A DNA stretch of 64,000 bases, taken from positions 38,399,574 through 38,463,573 of the forward strand of contig CM063114.1 of the NCBI GenBank assembly GCA_031841125.1, in the 5' to 3' direction. The notes under the pieces are model-generated. The model was not told the origin of the DNA and made no database searches. It was given only the letters and a program-made list of their open reading frames with translations. This document shows positions 10,850-23,620 of the stretch, piece by piece. A program made the translations under genes and the position numbers. Each line of letters starts with the position of its first letter. Positions within the stretch are counted from its first letter, which is position 1. The DNA comes from Acanthococcus lagerstroemiae (Eukaryota > Arthropoda > Insecta > Hemiptera > Eriococcidae).

Positions 10850-12455
10850 TTGGGATTACTGGTTTGTCGGGGGTATCCTCACCTTGCTCCTCACTCAGTT
10901 CACCCAATTTCTGGGTATAAACCTTCGTCAGGTGATTCCACTTCTGCCTGTTGCGGGCTAGAGATGCCTAGTTTGAGCCAGCCATCTCAACTACCTCGTC
11001 TGCTCACCTCATCGATGGTCTACCCTTTTTTCTCTTACAACATTGCGAAGAGTTCAGAAAGTGGTTGATTTATTCCAATTGTAATTTAGTTCCCTTGCGA
11101 TATGTAACCAGCATATTTTAATTTTAGCTTTTTGATGAATCTAAACAAACTTTTAGTTTTTGTTTTGTTGTATATTTCCAAGAAGCTTATTTTATCCTTC
11201 AGTTTACAGCATAACACATGTTGAGTTGTAGCCACTTTCTGGATCTGCTTAGCAGTGCAGGCCCATGTTTGTCCCCCATAAGTCAGAACGGGATAAACTG
11301 TGCTCTCCAAAATTTTTATTTTTGATTCAAGATTCATTTTACTTTTGAGGATTTTTGACTGCGCCTAAAAGGCTTTTGATGCATTTGCTCTCCTAATTTT
11401 CAATTCATTTTTTGTTCTGGTTTCTAGGGTCATGGTTTAGCCTAAATATTTATATTCCGAAACGCGATTTTGTTATTCCCAATAATTATTTCCTTGAAAT
11501 GACTGATGTTGGTCATAAGTTTGGTTTTAGAGTAGTTCATAGACAGCCCTACTTTTTCGCTTTCTCTCCTCAAGTCTTCCGCTATCGCACTGAGTTCCTT
11601 TCTGTTTTTGCAATGATTACAATGTCGTCTGCAAACCTTAGGTTATTCAGGTATCTAGTTTCTCCAAATTTGAAGTTTTCCCCTCTAATTTCTACTCCCT
11701 TTCCCTCCTGTCCAAATTGCGAAATACTTCTGAGACTGCATTGAAAATATTTGACGACAGTAGATCACCCTGTTTGACACTTCTCCTAATCTCAAATTCT
11801 TCCTCACACTTTTCTAGCTAATTTTTGCCTTAGATTTAGAATAAATTTCACTTGAAATTTTTATTACCCCCAGAAGGACTCCTTGTTTCTCAAGTGTTAA
11901 CCAAATCACGTATCATGATACAGCGAATCGAAGGCTTTACTAAAGTCTACGAACAACACCGTAGTATTTCTTTGATGCTCTTTTGATTTTTCAAAAATTT
12001 GATTTTAATGTTTAAATATGATCCTCTGTACTGAAAGTTTCCCAAAAACCTGCCTCTTCTACCGGTTACTGAGAGTCCAAGGTATTAACATTTTTCTTTT
12101 TAATATTTTCGTAAATGCTTTATAGATATTCGACGACAGGCTGATTGGGCGATAATTATCCTTCTTGAAGAAGCAGACTGATTTCGGAGAGGTGCCATTG
12201 CTTTGGGGAGACACCCGAGGAGAGAATGCAGTTGAAGACTGCAGTCATGGGGGTAATTAGTACATTTTTGAACATTTTTAAAATTTCGTTTTCGATTCCG
12301 TCTAGCCCCGGGGCACGGTTGACCCTGAGTGCACTCAATACTTCGTTAACATCACTCTCCTTTATTCGAGGGGTGTCCACTCGGTCGCCCCGATGGCTGA
12401 CCCAAATACTCTCCGCTACCCCATTTCTGTCGCTCGTCTGTAGTTTACGCTAGAA
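10850..12455 (-). mobile_element. Decayed LINE (non-LTR retrotransposon) relic
   Basis: The minus strand encodes, 5' to 3', reverse transcriptase pieces: RVNRAPGLDGIENEILKMF (12156-12380), then a frameshifted middle with RRSVKQGDLLSSNIFN near 11770 and a remnant of the region around the catalytic aspartates. C-terminal LTYGGQTWACTAKQIQKVAT follows (11086-11337). The extreme C-terminal ARNRQKWNHLTKVY block (about 10930-10975) is typical of LINE tails. Many stops and frameshifts show it is inactive. The motif style suits RTE-like or related LINEs, but the clade is not settled by eye. Confidence 0.82.
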
Positions 12456-12778
12456 TTCAGTTGTACCTTAGTTAAAGGAGAAAACAAATTCTGTGGTATT
12501 TGGTGAAAAAATATCATGGAATATCAGTTACCTGCAAAATATAAATAGAAAATTGGCGGCAGGTCAATCGCAAGCGCTATATTTTCACTTGGCATCTCCG
12601 CACTGACCAATTTTTCTGTGTATCTAACCCCCTCCCCTGCGCCCAGACGTATACATAAGTCGGGCTGCCTTCTTGGAAAATACGAAAAACTGCAAGGGCA
12701 TATTCGGTATTTCAAAACTCAGCTAAACCGAGACGTAGTCAGCTGGCGAGACAGACAGATAAAGGAATATATTTTAGT

Positions 12779-12836
12779 CAGGGCCGTAGCTGTGAGTGTG
12801 ATGGTTCACCCCCTCCCTCCCCCTCCTAAAAAGTAG
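12779..12836 (+). mobile_element. Possible hAT-type MITE end fragment
   Basis: CAGGGCCGTAGCTGTGAG followed by a C-rich tract resembles the 5' terminus of the GGCGTAGC-type MITE at 52725. The opposite end was not found, so this may be a truncated copy. Confidence 0.35.
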
Positions 12837-14489
12837 AAAATATTCGGAGTTAGTTAATTTGCAGTAGCAGATGGAAAATTGAAGATTTAATGAGACTACA
12901 AAATTTGAATTTTGAAGTCTTTAAAAATGACTTCAGATAGGTGAAATTAACTATATTAGGAAATTTGAGAGATGGAACGGAGCTTCCTTGGATCGTCGCT
13001 GATTCCAAATAATTTGAACCTATATTTGATTCAGTCCCAAGCCTCAGTTTTGTCCTTTAAAATTCAAATTTCCTTGTGAAAATTAGTGAATGAAGAACAT
13101 GTAACTGAGTGGTAATTTGCCAGCAGAAAATCTCGATTATTTATTGAGCCCAAAATTCGTCTCGGATTTCAGATTTTACTTTTAATATCGTTCCTAGTTG
13201 TAATTTGCAAATAAGACCATGTTTCCTATCGATCTCATCTCAATTTTAGAAACTTTCCGGCAACAATAATTCGGTTTTAATTTCCCTAAATGCTGAATAA
13301 CAGAAAGGGGAAATTACATGCTTGCTTCAAGTCTAATTTTACGAACAAAAACAACGTGGTTTCTCAGTTCGAATTTTTTACTAATTTCTGGTTAGCAAGA
13401 ACAGATTTTTAAATGCCTTTGCCTTCATTTCAACTAACCAACAAAGAAAAGAAGAAAAAGAAAGGTTTTCAATTTTCAAGTTCTTCCGGAATTGCGTTCC
13501 AAGTTGATAACGAATAATAATCCAGCTTGATATCTCGTTCTAAATTATTAAGATGAGACAAAGTTTTCCCCACTTTTTTAGTTGAGAGTTGTTCTTGTCA
13601 TTTCTACCAAATTTTGGTTTACAAGTAGAGCCGTGGGTTTGAGGAGAGTGATTCAAACTCCACCGTTCCCATCGGCGTGTAAAGCGATCAATAACATGTT
13701 GAAAACGTGAGACTATTTTCCACTCAATAAGTAAAGTGAGAGTGATCAATGGGGAAAGTTTCTGATCATTCTTCAGACACATAGTAAACACTTTCTTCTT
13801 CCATTAAAAATGTATTGTAGTCGCATTTGCGTGATTGATATTGTCATCAGTCATTTTTCTAATTTTTCTACCACCGTCAAAAGTGAGTGGAACGAATATG
13901 TCAATCGGGTTCGGTGTCAAAAATTTACTTTTTTCGCTTAAATTTATTGAAATTTCAAAAATGATCAATTCGTTTCAATTGTAAACGATGTTTTTGTAAC
14001 ATTTTTTCAATTTCCAACCACTTCCTTTCCGACTACCAAGTTACTGACTTGTTCAAAGGCAAAGAAGACGCGAACTGGGTTGCTTCGTTTTCGAGATCAT
14101 AAGGTAGTCAAAGAGAATACGTAACAGGTTTTTTTTTAAACTTTTTTGTTAAATAATGAGAATTAAACCTTGTTAAAATTCTGAAGTTTATCTATTAAAA
14201 CTGCCGGCGGCATCTATTAATAATTATGGTAATAGATTACACATATTGAGTCACTGAGGAAATTTGATCGCCCCATTCGTAAACTTCTGTGTGTGTGTTC
14301 AGTGATTAATCAAAAGATATGTTTCTTGCAAATAAGTACCTCTAAGTTATTACAGAATGATATCTATCCGTTAAAATAGGTCACGTAATGGAGTGAAGTT
14401 CACGTAGAATTTCTCTTAAGAAAATTTGGTGCAATTTTACTCTTAAAATCCTCTCAGTTACCTATTTAATGATAAACTGAATACCGATA

Positions 14490-14740
14490 ATTTAATTAAT
14501 CAATAGCGGGTGTTATTAATCGACTATAAACATTTTGATTAATCCGTTACCAACATTTTTTTTATCGATTTCCAGTGTTTCAATTCTTTGATAAACCAAC
14601 TCCCCCGATCGCTAATATTTTGATGTGCTAATTAATCGATACCCAAATAAATTTATTGCCGATATTTTGGATAGTCAATTGGTAACATTTGGATGAATCA
14701 ACTGACGTTATTTCGATTGATTAGTGAGTTGAAAAACCGG
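14490..14740. repeat. Diverged tandem repeat with ATTAATCGAT-like units
   Basis: Units of about 35-40 bases containing AACATTTTGATTAATC or close variants (CTAATATTTTGATGTGCTAA, GCCGATATTTTGGATAGTCA) recur about six times. Many ATTAAT and ATCGAT words are present. Old, imperfect array. Confidence 0.5.
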
Positions 14741-17700
14741 AAAATGGTGAAGGACTACGTGAGATGATGACACTTATTTACATAATAATTTTTTTTTTTT
14801 TTTTTTTCAAGTATTGGGAAACGCGGACTGGGATATTTCAACATTAGGTAAACCGCAGAAAGAATTACCCGAATTACGCTTCAGAAAACCTAAAACTGAC
14901 TTATGTTACAGATACCTCAGATTTTTGATCTCTGCTTGCCTTATAGTCCGAGCAAATAAAAATCGCTGAAAAAATGTTTCTTAACCAGCTGGAGTTTGGC
15001 GTTTGTAGAGTTTCCGTAAGTCTTAAAAAAGAAACAAAGAAAGAAAAATATTGAAGTCTCGAGCTTTGCTAATTTTGCAGTGGTTGAGCCTCTCCCCCCT
15101 CTGTGTAAAACACATTGAGAAGTATAAAATCTAGGAAAATTTATCTCGAACAAATATTTTTATCGAAGATATTGTTCTTCATTTCTTTGTAACAACCTTA
15201 GAACTCTCTGAAACGGGGGGAAGAGGGGTCAGAATTTGCTACACATTAACACTGATCTTATGGGAAAAATGTAGAATTTTGGTCGTTTTTCTGTGGTCAC
15301 TAATTCTGGTGACTATAGTTAGGATGCAAGTTGATATCGAACACGTATTTTAACGCCTGTATCCACCCATCCCCGAAATGTTTTTCGTATCTGCTTCATC
15401 CTTTGAGTGTTACCTAAACGGTTTTGTCAACCTAAATGGTTTTGTCGTGTATTGTCCGACTTCTGAAAACACTGATAAAGGAATTTTTGAAACTTACGCA
15501 AACATGAAATAAAAATCGGTAATGAAGTTTTCAAGGCTACTAAATTCATTTTTCGTATCTGTTCCCTTCTAACTTAGAATTTGCCTCCTCCCCTCCCTTC
15601 CGAAAGGAGAAGTCCTACATTATGGGAATTGTTTCTTAGATTCTCTAGGACGTGAAATTAGGTTTAAACATCAAGTCTTAGCTATCATATAAATTGTGGC
15701 AACTAGAATATGGACGGGGGAGAGGGTGGAGAACTGAAAAAATTAAAAAAGAAGTAAAAAATACATAAATTACTGATTCATGTGATGTAATTTCTTGGAT
15801 TTTCAAGGTCGTAAAATTCTGTTCTCACATTACTTTCAGCTCCTATGAAAATAAAAGCACCTGTGGGGAAAATGGCGGAGCTAGAAGTAGGAAGAAATGT
15901 ACTAGTGCTAGTATCGTCTTTTAAAATTGTGGAATTCATCGACATGCAGTATCAGGAAAATTGAGGCATCGTGAGGAGGGTAGGAGAATAGAAGAAAATG
16001 TATGGGTTCGAGGTATAGTTTTGGTTTTCAAGATCGTGGAATTCAGTGCCTGAACTTTGGAGGCAGAGCTTAGATTTTTGTACTTTGATTTAGATATCAT
16101 TGAATTTGATTGTATCTTCAAAACTTCGACTTTCTGCAGACTGGGTCACTTTTTTTTCGAACCAAAATGTTTGTACTTTTTTTTGGCGTAATGTCACAAT
16201 ACATGACACGTCCCGGAAAAAGCGAGGCACAGTCAGAAAAATGGACCTATTAACACTAAGCAGATTTACGATTTTGAGGTAGAAATTCAGATCAGCTGCA
16301 AATTGACGTTGAAAAAAACAAATTAATTTTGCCATATGAGCCAATGGTATCAGTTTTTGTTTTTATCAGTTCTTGACACATTTTCGTTTTCCGACTTCGA
16401 CTAGCTATAAGTCACATATTCTAGCGCGTGTTTTCCTCAAATTGGGTTTTCAAAATGACTCCCGAACGAGTATTCGAGAGAGTATAATATGCCAAAAAAA
16501 TTGAAATTAAATTAGGAAAATTGATTAGGCGATTGGGGCTTTAACGTACCACGGAGCTTAGCTCCCCGGTTTCTGTCGACTCCGCCTCTTATTTTTAGGT
16601 ACCTACGGTAGTAATATATCGGATATCGGTAACCGAACTTCATTTACGTACAGATAATGTTTAAATATTTAAAAAAAATCAACTTTTCGCGTGCTTTCGC
16701 GTTATCGGTGAATTTTATAATTTATGTTTTAGCGAGCGGCTAACCCAGTAAGGACGAAAAAACGTGAATTTTGGAAAACGAGTTTTCATTTTCGCGTTCG
16801 AATATGCGGCTTATATTGATTGCTGCGAAATAAATTCGCGTATTTAAATGTTCTGTATTATCAGTACAAATATGTAGTGCATATATGCACTTTTCGAACA
16901 GACCTTGAGCTAATTTCGAAAGGCAGCCATAGAATCGCGATAGGTGCATTTTTTAAAAGCCTGGGCAGTTTTGATGTATCAGTTGAACCGAATAGCTTAC
17001 ATGGCACGTTAGGCACGAATGAATACCGATTATTGAATTAGCCGTTAGTTGGGTTGCATTTTAGCGGAGCCAGGAACGGTTTCTTTAAATCGCGAAAATG
17101 TGCCGATTTGTAAGAACAATCGTATTCGAATGCCAGCCTGATCAGATGTGTTTCGAATGTGGGAAAATTTGAGGATGAAGCGATTTGGTGTGAAATTTGC
17201 AATTTGATGATGATATATTCCTCAGCCTCTCGACTAATAGGTTGTATCTCTCCAATTTTCTCTCTCCTGTGCTTATCTTTTGATTTCGGAGAAGAATTTA
17301 CATTTGGTGTCCTTCATTATCTGCTCTTCTTAGCTCATTCGTTGCCTTCCTTTCCCGTTCTTTCCCTCAACCATTCCCTCTAACAGTAACGACAGTATCC
17401 CTGGATGTCTTATATTATGACCTATCATTGTAACTCTTTTCTTTAAAATTCACATTGCTCTTTCTCTTCCTATTCGCCTGAGTACTGCCTTCTTCCTGAT
17501 CTTTTTTATCCATTTCATTTTCTACATTCTCCGATAACACATTTCAAAAGCTTCAATCCTTTTTACTTTTGTGTTCCAACTGTCCAGATCTCGCATCCAT
17601 ACAGTGACTATACTCCAAATATACGGTTGAAGAAATCTGAGTCTTACTTTTAAATCTTTAGTTGCCCTAAACATGTCTCCTTTTTGAAAAAAAGCTTTCT

Positions 17701-19096
17701 TAGCTTTTTCCATTCTACTCTTTATTTCTGTTTTACTTCCACCATCTTGCGTCATCAGACTACCTAAGTATTTAAATTCCTTTAACTCCTTTTTTTTTTC
17801 ATTTCCTATTTTCATATTTATTGGAGTTTGTTCCCATCTACTGACTGCCGTCACTTTTTTTTATTCTTATTTATATTTTATATTTTATTTTCAATTTTTT
17901 ATCCAACTTTTTTTAACACGTTCTTTAGATCTTCTTTTACTTTCTTCCACTATTGCAGTGCCATTTGCAAAACTTGTGATCATAATCGTCTCCCCTTGTA
18001 GATTCACCCCTGATTACCTTTCATTCATTTTTTCAATTATTTCTTTTATGAATAGGTTAAACAGTACTGATAAAAAAACAGCAACCGTGTATTACGCCTT
18101 TCTGAATTTTCGCTTTTCCCACTTCATCCTCTATTTCTGTATCAGTCCTTTGATTTTTGTATAAGTTCCATATTACTCTTTTTTTTTTTTTTATACAAAC
18201 ATTTTGAAAATTCAATATTGTCAAAAGCTTTTATCGAGTCTACAAATGCTACATTCGTATCCAAACCCTTTTCTAGACTTTTTTCTGATGAAAGCCTCAA
18301 ACATAGAATTGCTTCTCTAGTTCCTCTATTTCTGAATCCAAATTAATCTCCTTCCACCCTTTCTTCCATTTTATTTCATATTCTCTTATTTATTATCTTT
18401 GCTACAATGTTTGATGTGCGTGGCTCCTGTTTATGTAGTGATCATAGTCAACTGACTTTTCTGAAAATCTGTTAGAATTTCTCCTTCCTCATACATTTTG
18501 CAAATTAATTCGTACACATTTTTTAAAATTATTTCTCCTGCATTTTTTCTAAACTCGCTAAGCAACATTTCATTAGTTTCGTCTGTTTTACTTGATTTCA
18601 TTTCTTTCAGAGTTTTACCAAATTCTAATCTCAAATTAGGATCTTCTCTTTTTTCATCCACCACACTGTCTTTTCTCTTTCCGTACATTTACTTATATAT
18701 ACTACATTCTTATTTAACTTTTCCAAGTATCTCACCCATCTTCCTGCTTTGCTTTTTTTAGAGTCTAATGATTTTCTTTTTTCATCCGTTGAATTATTTG
18801 TCCTCTTTTTTCTTGCTTCAAAATATGATTTTACTTTGTTATTTGCCTAATGGGGGTTTCTTGCTTTCATTTGCTCCTCAATTTCCTCACAATTTTGATT
18901 AATCCATTTGTTTTTAGTCTTTTTACATTCTCTCTTTATTTGATTTCTTAGAGCCTTATATTTTATCTTACTTTCTCTATCATTGGCGTGTTTATACTTC
19001 CTTCGTTCTTCCATTAACTCTGGTATTTCCTTTTTTATCCTCGGTTTTCTCATTTCTACAAATATTATATGAATATCTATGTTCAGAGTCTCCATT

Positions 19097-19478
19097 TTCT
19101 GGTAAACCTGAAAAACCTGGGAAAGTCATGGAATTTGGATGGTCAGGGAAAAGTCATGGAAAAATCGTGAAATTTTCATCCGATTCTTGGAATTTTGATT
19201 CTCGGAATGACAGACTGGGTGTATGGCTTGTATTCTACCGAAATTTATTGTCAGTGAATAATCGCGTTTAAAAGAGGAAAAAATTTATTTCTTTAGAAAA
19301 TATCATGTACTTCTTTCTTGCTGGCGTTATGATCAGGATCACGAGGGAAAAAAGTATTGCTAAAATCCATAATTTCTTCTCCACTCGAAAGAAGAAGTCA
19401 TGGAAAAAATAGAAAAATATACCTGGAAAACTTGAAAAAGTCATGGAAAATCATTCTTGAAAAGAAATGGCAACCCTG
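19097..19478. mobile_element. Nested insertion with AAAACCTGG/AAGTCATGGAA motif
   Basis: This block interrupts the LINE. It starts CTGGTAAACCTGAAAAACCT and contains repeated AAAGTCATGGAAAA words near both ends. It finishes GGCAACCCTG, whose reverse complement CAGGGTTGCC is a hAT-like terminus. The motif style recurs in arthropod genomes as a non-autonomous element (recall). I could not confirm a target duplication, and the left border is uncertain. Confidence 0.55.
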
Positions 19479-19772
19479 AATTTCTATTTTGCTGCCAGAT
19501 TTTTTTGCTTTTTCTGATGCTATTCACTCCTACTTCAATATTATTTTCTTCCTGTAATTTACGAGATGCTTTCGTTTTTCGCTATGATGTGCTTCTCTTC
19601 TTCTTAGGTCTTACTTCTTTCAATCACTCCAAATTTCATTTTAGTTTTACTTTCTTCTTATTCGTCTTTTGAAATTTAAACTTATTTTGTTACAACTAAA
19701 CTGTGGTAACTATTTACATCTGCTCCTGAGTGTGTCTTAAAATCCAATATTTGATTTTTATATTCGTATCTT

Positions 19773-19981
19773 CAGGGCCAAAGAGAGGGGGGAGGGGGCA
19801 AAGGGGACATTTTGTCCCTAGCCCAGAATTTTACATGGCGCCCAGAGGGCCCTAGGAGAAAAACAGAAAAAAAAGAAACAGGAAAAAGAAAACAAAACCT
19901 GTTTACCCCCATCCCCTGCTAACATAGGGGCTCTATCCTCTCGTGTTTTCCCCTGGCCTGCTTTTCCTCTCTGCGGCCCTG
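19773..19981. mobile_element. hAT-type MITE with exact 8-bp target duplication
   Basis: The 209-bp element begins CAGGGCCAAAGAGAGG and ends with the reverse complement of CAGGGCCGCAGAGAGG. It is flanked by identical 8-bp duplications CGTATCTT (19765-19772 and 19982-19989). CAGGG-type ends plus 8-bp duplications identify a hAT-type element. No coding capacity. Inserted in the LINE at 17180-20935, so it is younger than it. Confidence 0.88.
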
Positions 19982-20230
19982 CGTATCTTCTTCTGATACT
20001 AATATGATCTTTTTGATATATCTTCTTTCATCTCCTGGACTTTCCCAATTCTATTTTCTTCTCTCATGATTTTTAAATGTAGTATTTCCAATAACTAATT
20101 TATATTCTTCGCAACCGTCCTTCGTTTCGCTCTCCTGAACCATGCTCTCCTATAGCCTTTCCTCTTTTTTCCCTCCTGCTCTGGCGTTCCAATCCCCCGT
20201 TATAATCAAATTTACTTTTCCCTTTACCTT

Positions 20231-20710
20231 CGGATGGAACCGGGTGTCGGCTTTCGTCTCGGCCATCATGAAGAAGAAGATACAGACAGATTGGTCGAGG
20301 CAGAGGACCGATGGACAAAGCTCGGCCCACACCGGACACAACGACTCTGTACCATCCTAGAGCTGCTGCAGCTGCTGCGGACCCCCCTGCAGGACTCATC
20401 CCGTCATCACCACCCCTTCCTGCGTCGCCGGAGGTGAGGGGTGAAGGGAAGTAGCGCGGTCCGTCTGTGATGCACCCAAATTCCAGGTTAATGCTGAGTG
20501 AGCGTTGCCCCGGTCAGTAGGGTGCCCCATAGTAGCCCTGACAGGACGGCGTGAATCCGAAGCGGAGAGGCGAAAGGAGTGCACGGGCCAGCCTCAGTGC
20601 GTCCCTGTGGTCACTGATGCAATACACGAAAGGGTAGTTTCCGGGGCCAGTGGCGCGGTGTCTGGGGAGCCACTTTGGCGCGCGTGCATCGTCATATGCT
20701 CCACCAAGAA
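20231..20710. mobile_element. GC-rich nested insertion with about 12-bp target duplication
   Basis: This 480-bp block splits the LINE endonuclease region. It is flanked by TTCCCTTTACCT at both sides (ending about 20229 and starting about 20711), consistent with a target-primed or similar insertion. The insert is markedly richer in G+C than its host and has several ORFs on both strands that I regard as compositional. A part near 20625-20710 (GTAGTTTCCGGGGCCAGTGG) is homologous to 54655-54725. A SINE or other short retroelement is possible. I do not recognise it. Confidence 0.6.
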
Positions 20711-21849
20711 TTTCCCTTTACCTCACGTAATACTTCATCAATTTCTTCTTCACTATAACTTCCTGTTAGCATATAAATTTGGACTACCACTAAAAATACT
20801 GGTTAGGTTCTCACCATTAATATCCTCTCACTCCAGGGAAGAATGCTGACGTAGTTTTCCTTTGCTTTCACCAGGGTTTATCTATGGAAGTTTTCCTGCT
20901 CCTGTGTGTTTTTAGTTCTTCCTCAAGCCCTCTCACCGCGCGAAGGTACACGTAGAGAGGGTGGGCAAAAAATCAGGTGCAGCTTTTTCATCAATTTAGA
21001 GTTTAGAATCATCGCGGGACTAGGGATATTTATCACTAACAATGATCTTATTTCGTTGAACGTGGTTCTTTAAAGAGAACATAGTAAGAATCGCATCATC
21101 GTTCATCCACCAGACTAAATCTTTTGTTAGAATACCCCTTCCTCCTTCCGCCGCATTAATAAAAAATTCCCCGACATTTCGACATCAGTCCCCTACTCTT
21201 TTAGAGACTTTTCGAGAATTTGAAAGTACATTGACCCAGCCTTGTCGCGAAAAGCCCGGAATTTGTAAGCTATGAAAAAACACCGCCGCTATTCGATTAA
21301 TTTTGGTAACTCGCTGCAGTTGCACAGCTTTGATAAAAACTGGGGAAAAAAAGTTTTCGGTGAAACGAGGAAAAAGAAAGGTCTAAAAAGGAAACAACGA
21401 AATACAGGGCGACCCGATACTTTTCTCTCAATATTGATCGTATATTTTTTTTGTGGTTTGAAAATGGCCGAAATGTTTAAAAATTACGCGATGATTATGA
21501 CGCTGTCGCGCAGTTGACAGTGGACTGTACTGACTTCGAGATCAAATGGATAAAGAATCTAAAATCCGGATCACATAAATGGCCATCGAATATGCGTATT
21601 AAGTACTATTTTTAGTACCAGCAATTCGAGTATCGAGCAACTTTATAATTTATTTTGATTCTTGAAAATTTTTTCATCTTTCGATATTGCGATTTTCGTT
21701 GTCTCGATTTTCAATATTTCCTATTTCATACGTCGATGTATCAGTTTTCAGTTATTTCAATTTATGATGACTTCAATTTTGGAAACAGTCATTTTTCACT
21801 TCACTTGCATCAGACTCATGGTCAGCGCAGCGGGCTTCACTTTCTGCCC

Positions 21850-21916
21850 TAGGTTATCTGTCTGTTTGTCTGCTTGCCTATCTGTTGGCCTTCCTGTCTG
21901 TCTATTTGGTTATCTG
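21850..21916 (+). repeat. Degenerate CTGT/CTGC tetranucleotide microsatellite
   Basis: Run of CTGTCTGTTTGTCTGCTTGC-type tetranucleotide units with interruptions. A weaker stretch of the same type lies at 32287-32325. Confidence 0.75.
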
Positions 21917-23299
21917 TACAGAGAGTCTGTACTTTTAACCTTGGGGTCTTGTCTTCGTTTTTCTTTTTTTTATTCCAGCAGAAGGGGGATACTTGCCTAT
22001 CTTGTATTTTTACCTTCCGGATTGACTGGTTGGCTGGTCGTCTCTCGATCTGACCGGATCCTGGAGGTAACAGATTCCCCCGCCATGTTTCGGATGTTAG
22101 GTTGGCAGCCCATCGCTGTGGTTCTCCCAGTGTGGGGAGGGACTGGCACCGGAGGCTATGTTTTCGGTGTATCAGTAGAAAATTGAAGGGGTTTCTCAAA
22201 CCATAAATAGGCTGAATATGCCAATGTCAACTTCTTATAATCTAACTGTGCTCTACAGAATACTTTTATATTTGTAGCTGTCACCAGTCGTTCAACAAAA
22301 TGTGCATTTAGCAAAAAAAAAAAAAAAGATAATAGTAATTTCTTAATTTTTCAGTTTTTGACACGTTTTGATTTCTTATTTCAGTTTTAATAAATTTTGG
22401 ATAGTGATTAAACTGATGGAAAATCTAAATCTACTTCATACATGTGTCAAAAAACTTATGCATCAAAAGTCAGAATTATTGAAAATAAAATTGTCGATGG
22501 TATTGAAAAATTGACTCACTGGAATTTAAAATAATGGCAGTGGAAGTATCGTAATTGAAATAATTATTGAAAATGAACATATCGTCAGTTGAAGTTTGAA
22601 AACTAAAAAATTAAAAATTGCAAATCAGAATATCCAAAATCGAAAATTTAAAAAAAATCATCGAAAATCGGAATACTGATAATTGAAGTTGGAAAATTGA
22701 ACAGGGTTGTTTTCTGGATCCACCACTGTTTGAACTGCTTAAAAATTTATTTTTGAACTAATTTTTCCAATTTTTCGTGAAAATTTTTTATCCGCCCGTT
22801 AAGTTTACATAGAGGTCTTTTTTGACCTATAAACACAAAGAAAAAAATAGTTTACACTGTTGATATAATTGAAACCGTTCCTTTCCTTTGTTTTTTTTTA
22901 CTGCGCTAGTTCTAACCCCAACTTCAGCATTTATCAAGTGTCTACTCTTCAGTCTGGAAATGATCAGTCAGAAGGTCAAAAAATGTCTCAAACTATTTAC
23001 TTTACACATCCGAAAAATAAAAATAAGATTCCACACATCAGTATCTGAGGCTGATTCCGACTTCGATCTTAAAATTTTGATGCGAAGTTTCTTCAGTTAT
23101 GGCTTTTAGAGGCTAGATGCCGTTTTCCAATTTTTAAAGAGTCAGCTCGACAATTCTTGGATGTATCACTGACAAATCTCTCCCCCTTCCTCGAATGAAA
23201 AATATTGTCACCGAGCAACGAACGTGGTTTTCCTGGTGCCCCACTCGTAGTGATACTTTGATCAGCTTTACTGCTTCGTGTGACGAACGATTTTAATAA

Positions 23300-23620
23300 A
23301 ATAACAGGAGATGGGCAAAATCAAAAAGAAAATAATTGAGAATCCTGATTTTAAAATCATCCTAAATTATTTAGGGATCAGGATTTTGAAATCAGTCATT
23401 TTCTTGAAAATGATTGAAAATTATTTTGTACATGATTTTTGTGTTGTAAGATCGAAAAAATTCTGAAAAAGAAAGAATTTAAATTTCAAATTAAAATTAT
23501 TAAAATTGAAAACCATTTGATTTTGAAAATCATGATTTTAAAATTAGAAAGAAAAAAAAAGGATTTAAAATCAATTAATTTTAATAATTTTGTAGACTTT
23601 AAATTTTTGATTTTGCCCGC
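23300..23620. repeat. AT-rich low-complexity ATTTTAAAAT/GATTTTGAAA field
   Basis: Recurring near-palindromic GATTTTAAAATC and TTGAAAATC words dominate, similar to 22440-22700. It is simple-sequence-like and shows no coding potential. Confidence 0.5.

Larger units (their letters stand above)
17180..20935 (-). mobile_element. LINE relic with endonuclease and RT remnants, hosting nested insertions
   Basis: Read on the minus strand, the 5' part near 20720-20880 carries an endonuclease segment with YSEEEIDEVLREVKGKF. It continues after an insertion with NLIITGDWNARAGG (about 20171-20212), the endonuclease GD[FW]NA motif. A linker (18847-19095, KYKALRNQIKRECKKTKNKW) and an RT-adjacent segment (18431-18688) follow, then the late RT/thumb block EFKYLGSLMTQDGGSKTEI with FLQPYIWSIVTVWMRDLDSW (17522-17854). 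The coding chain is interrupted by frameshifts and by three insertions listed separately. Removing them restores continuity of the order, which supports a single original element. Clade is probably RTE-like. The ends are approximate. Confidence 0.8.

Noticed and set aside
20100..20584. Several overlapping 60-100-codon ORFs
   Set aside because: GC-rich insert plus LINE endonuclease remnant. Open frames on both strands are compositional.
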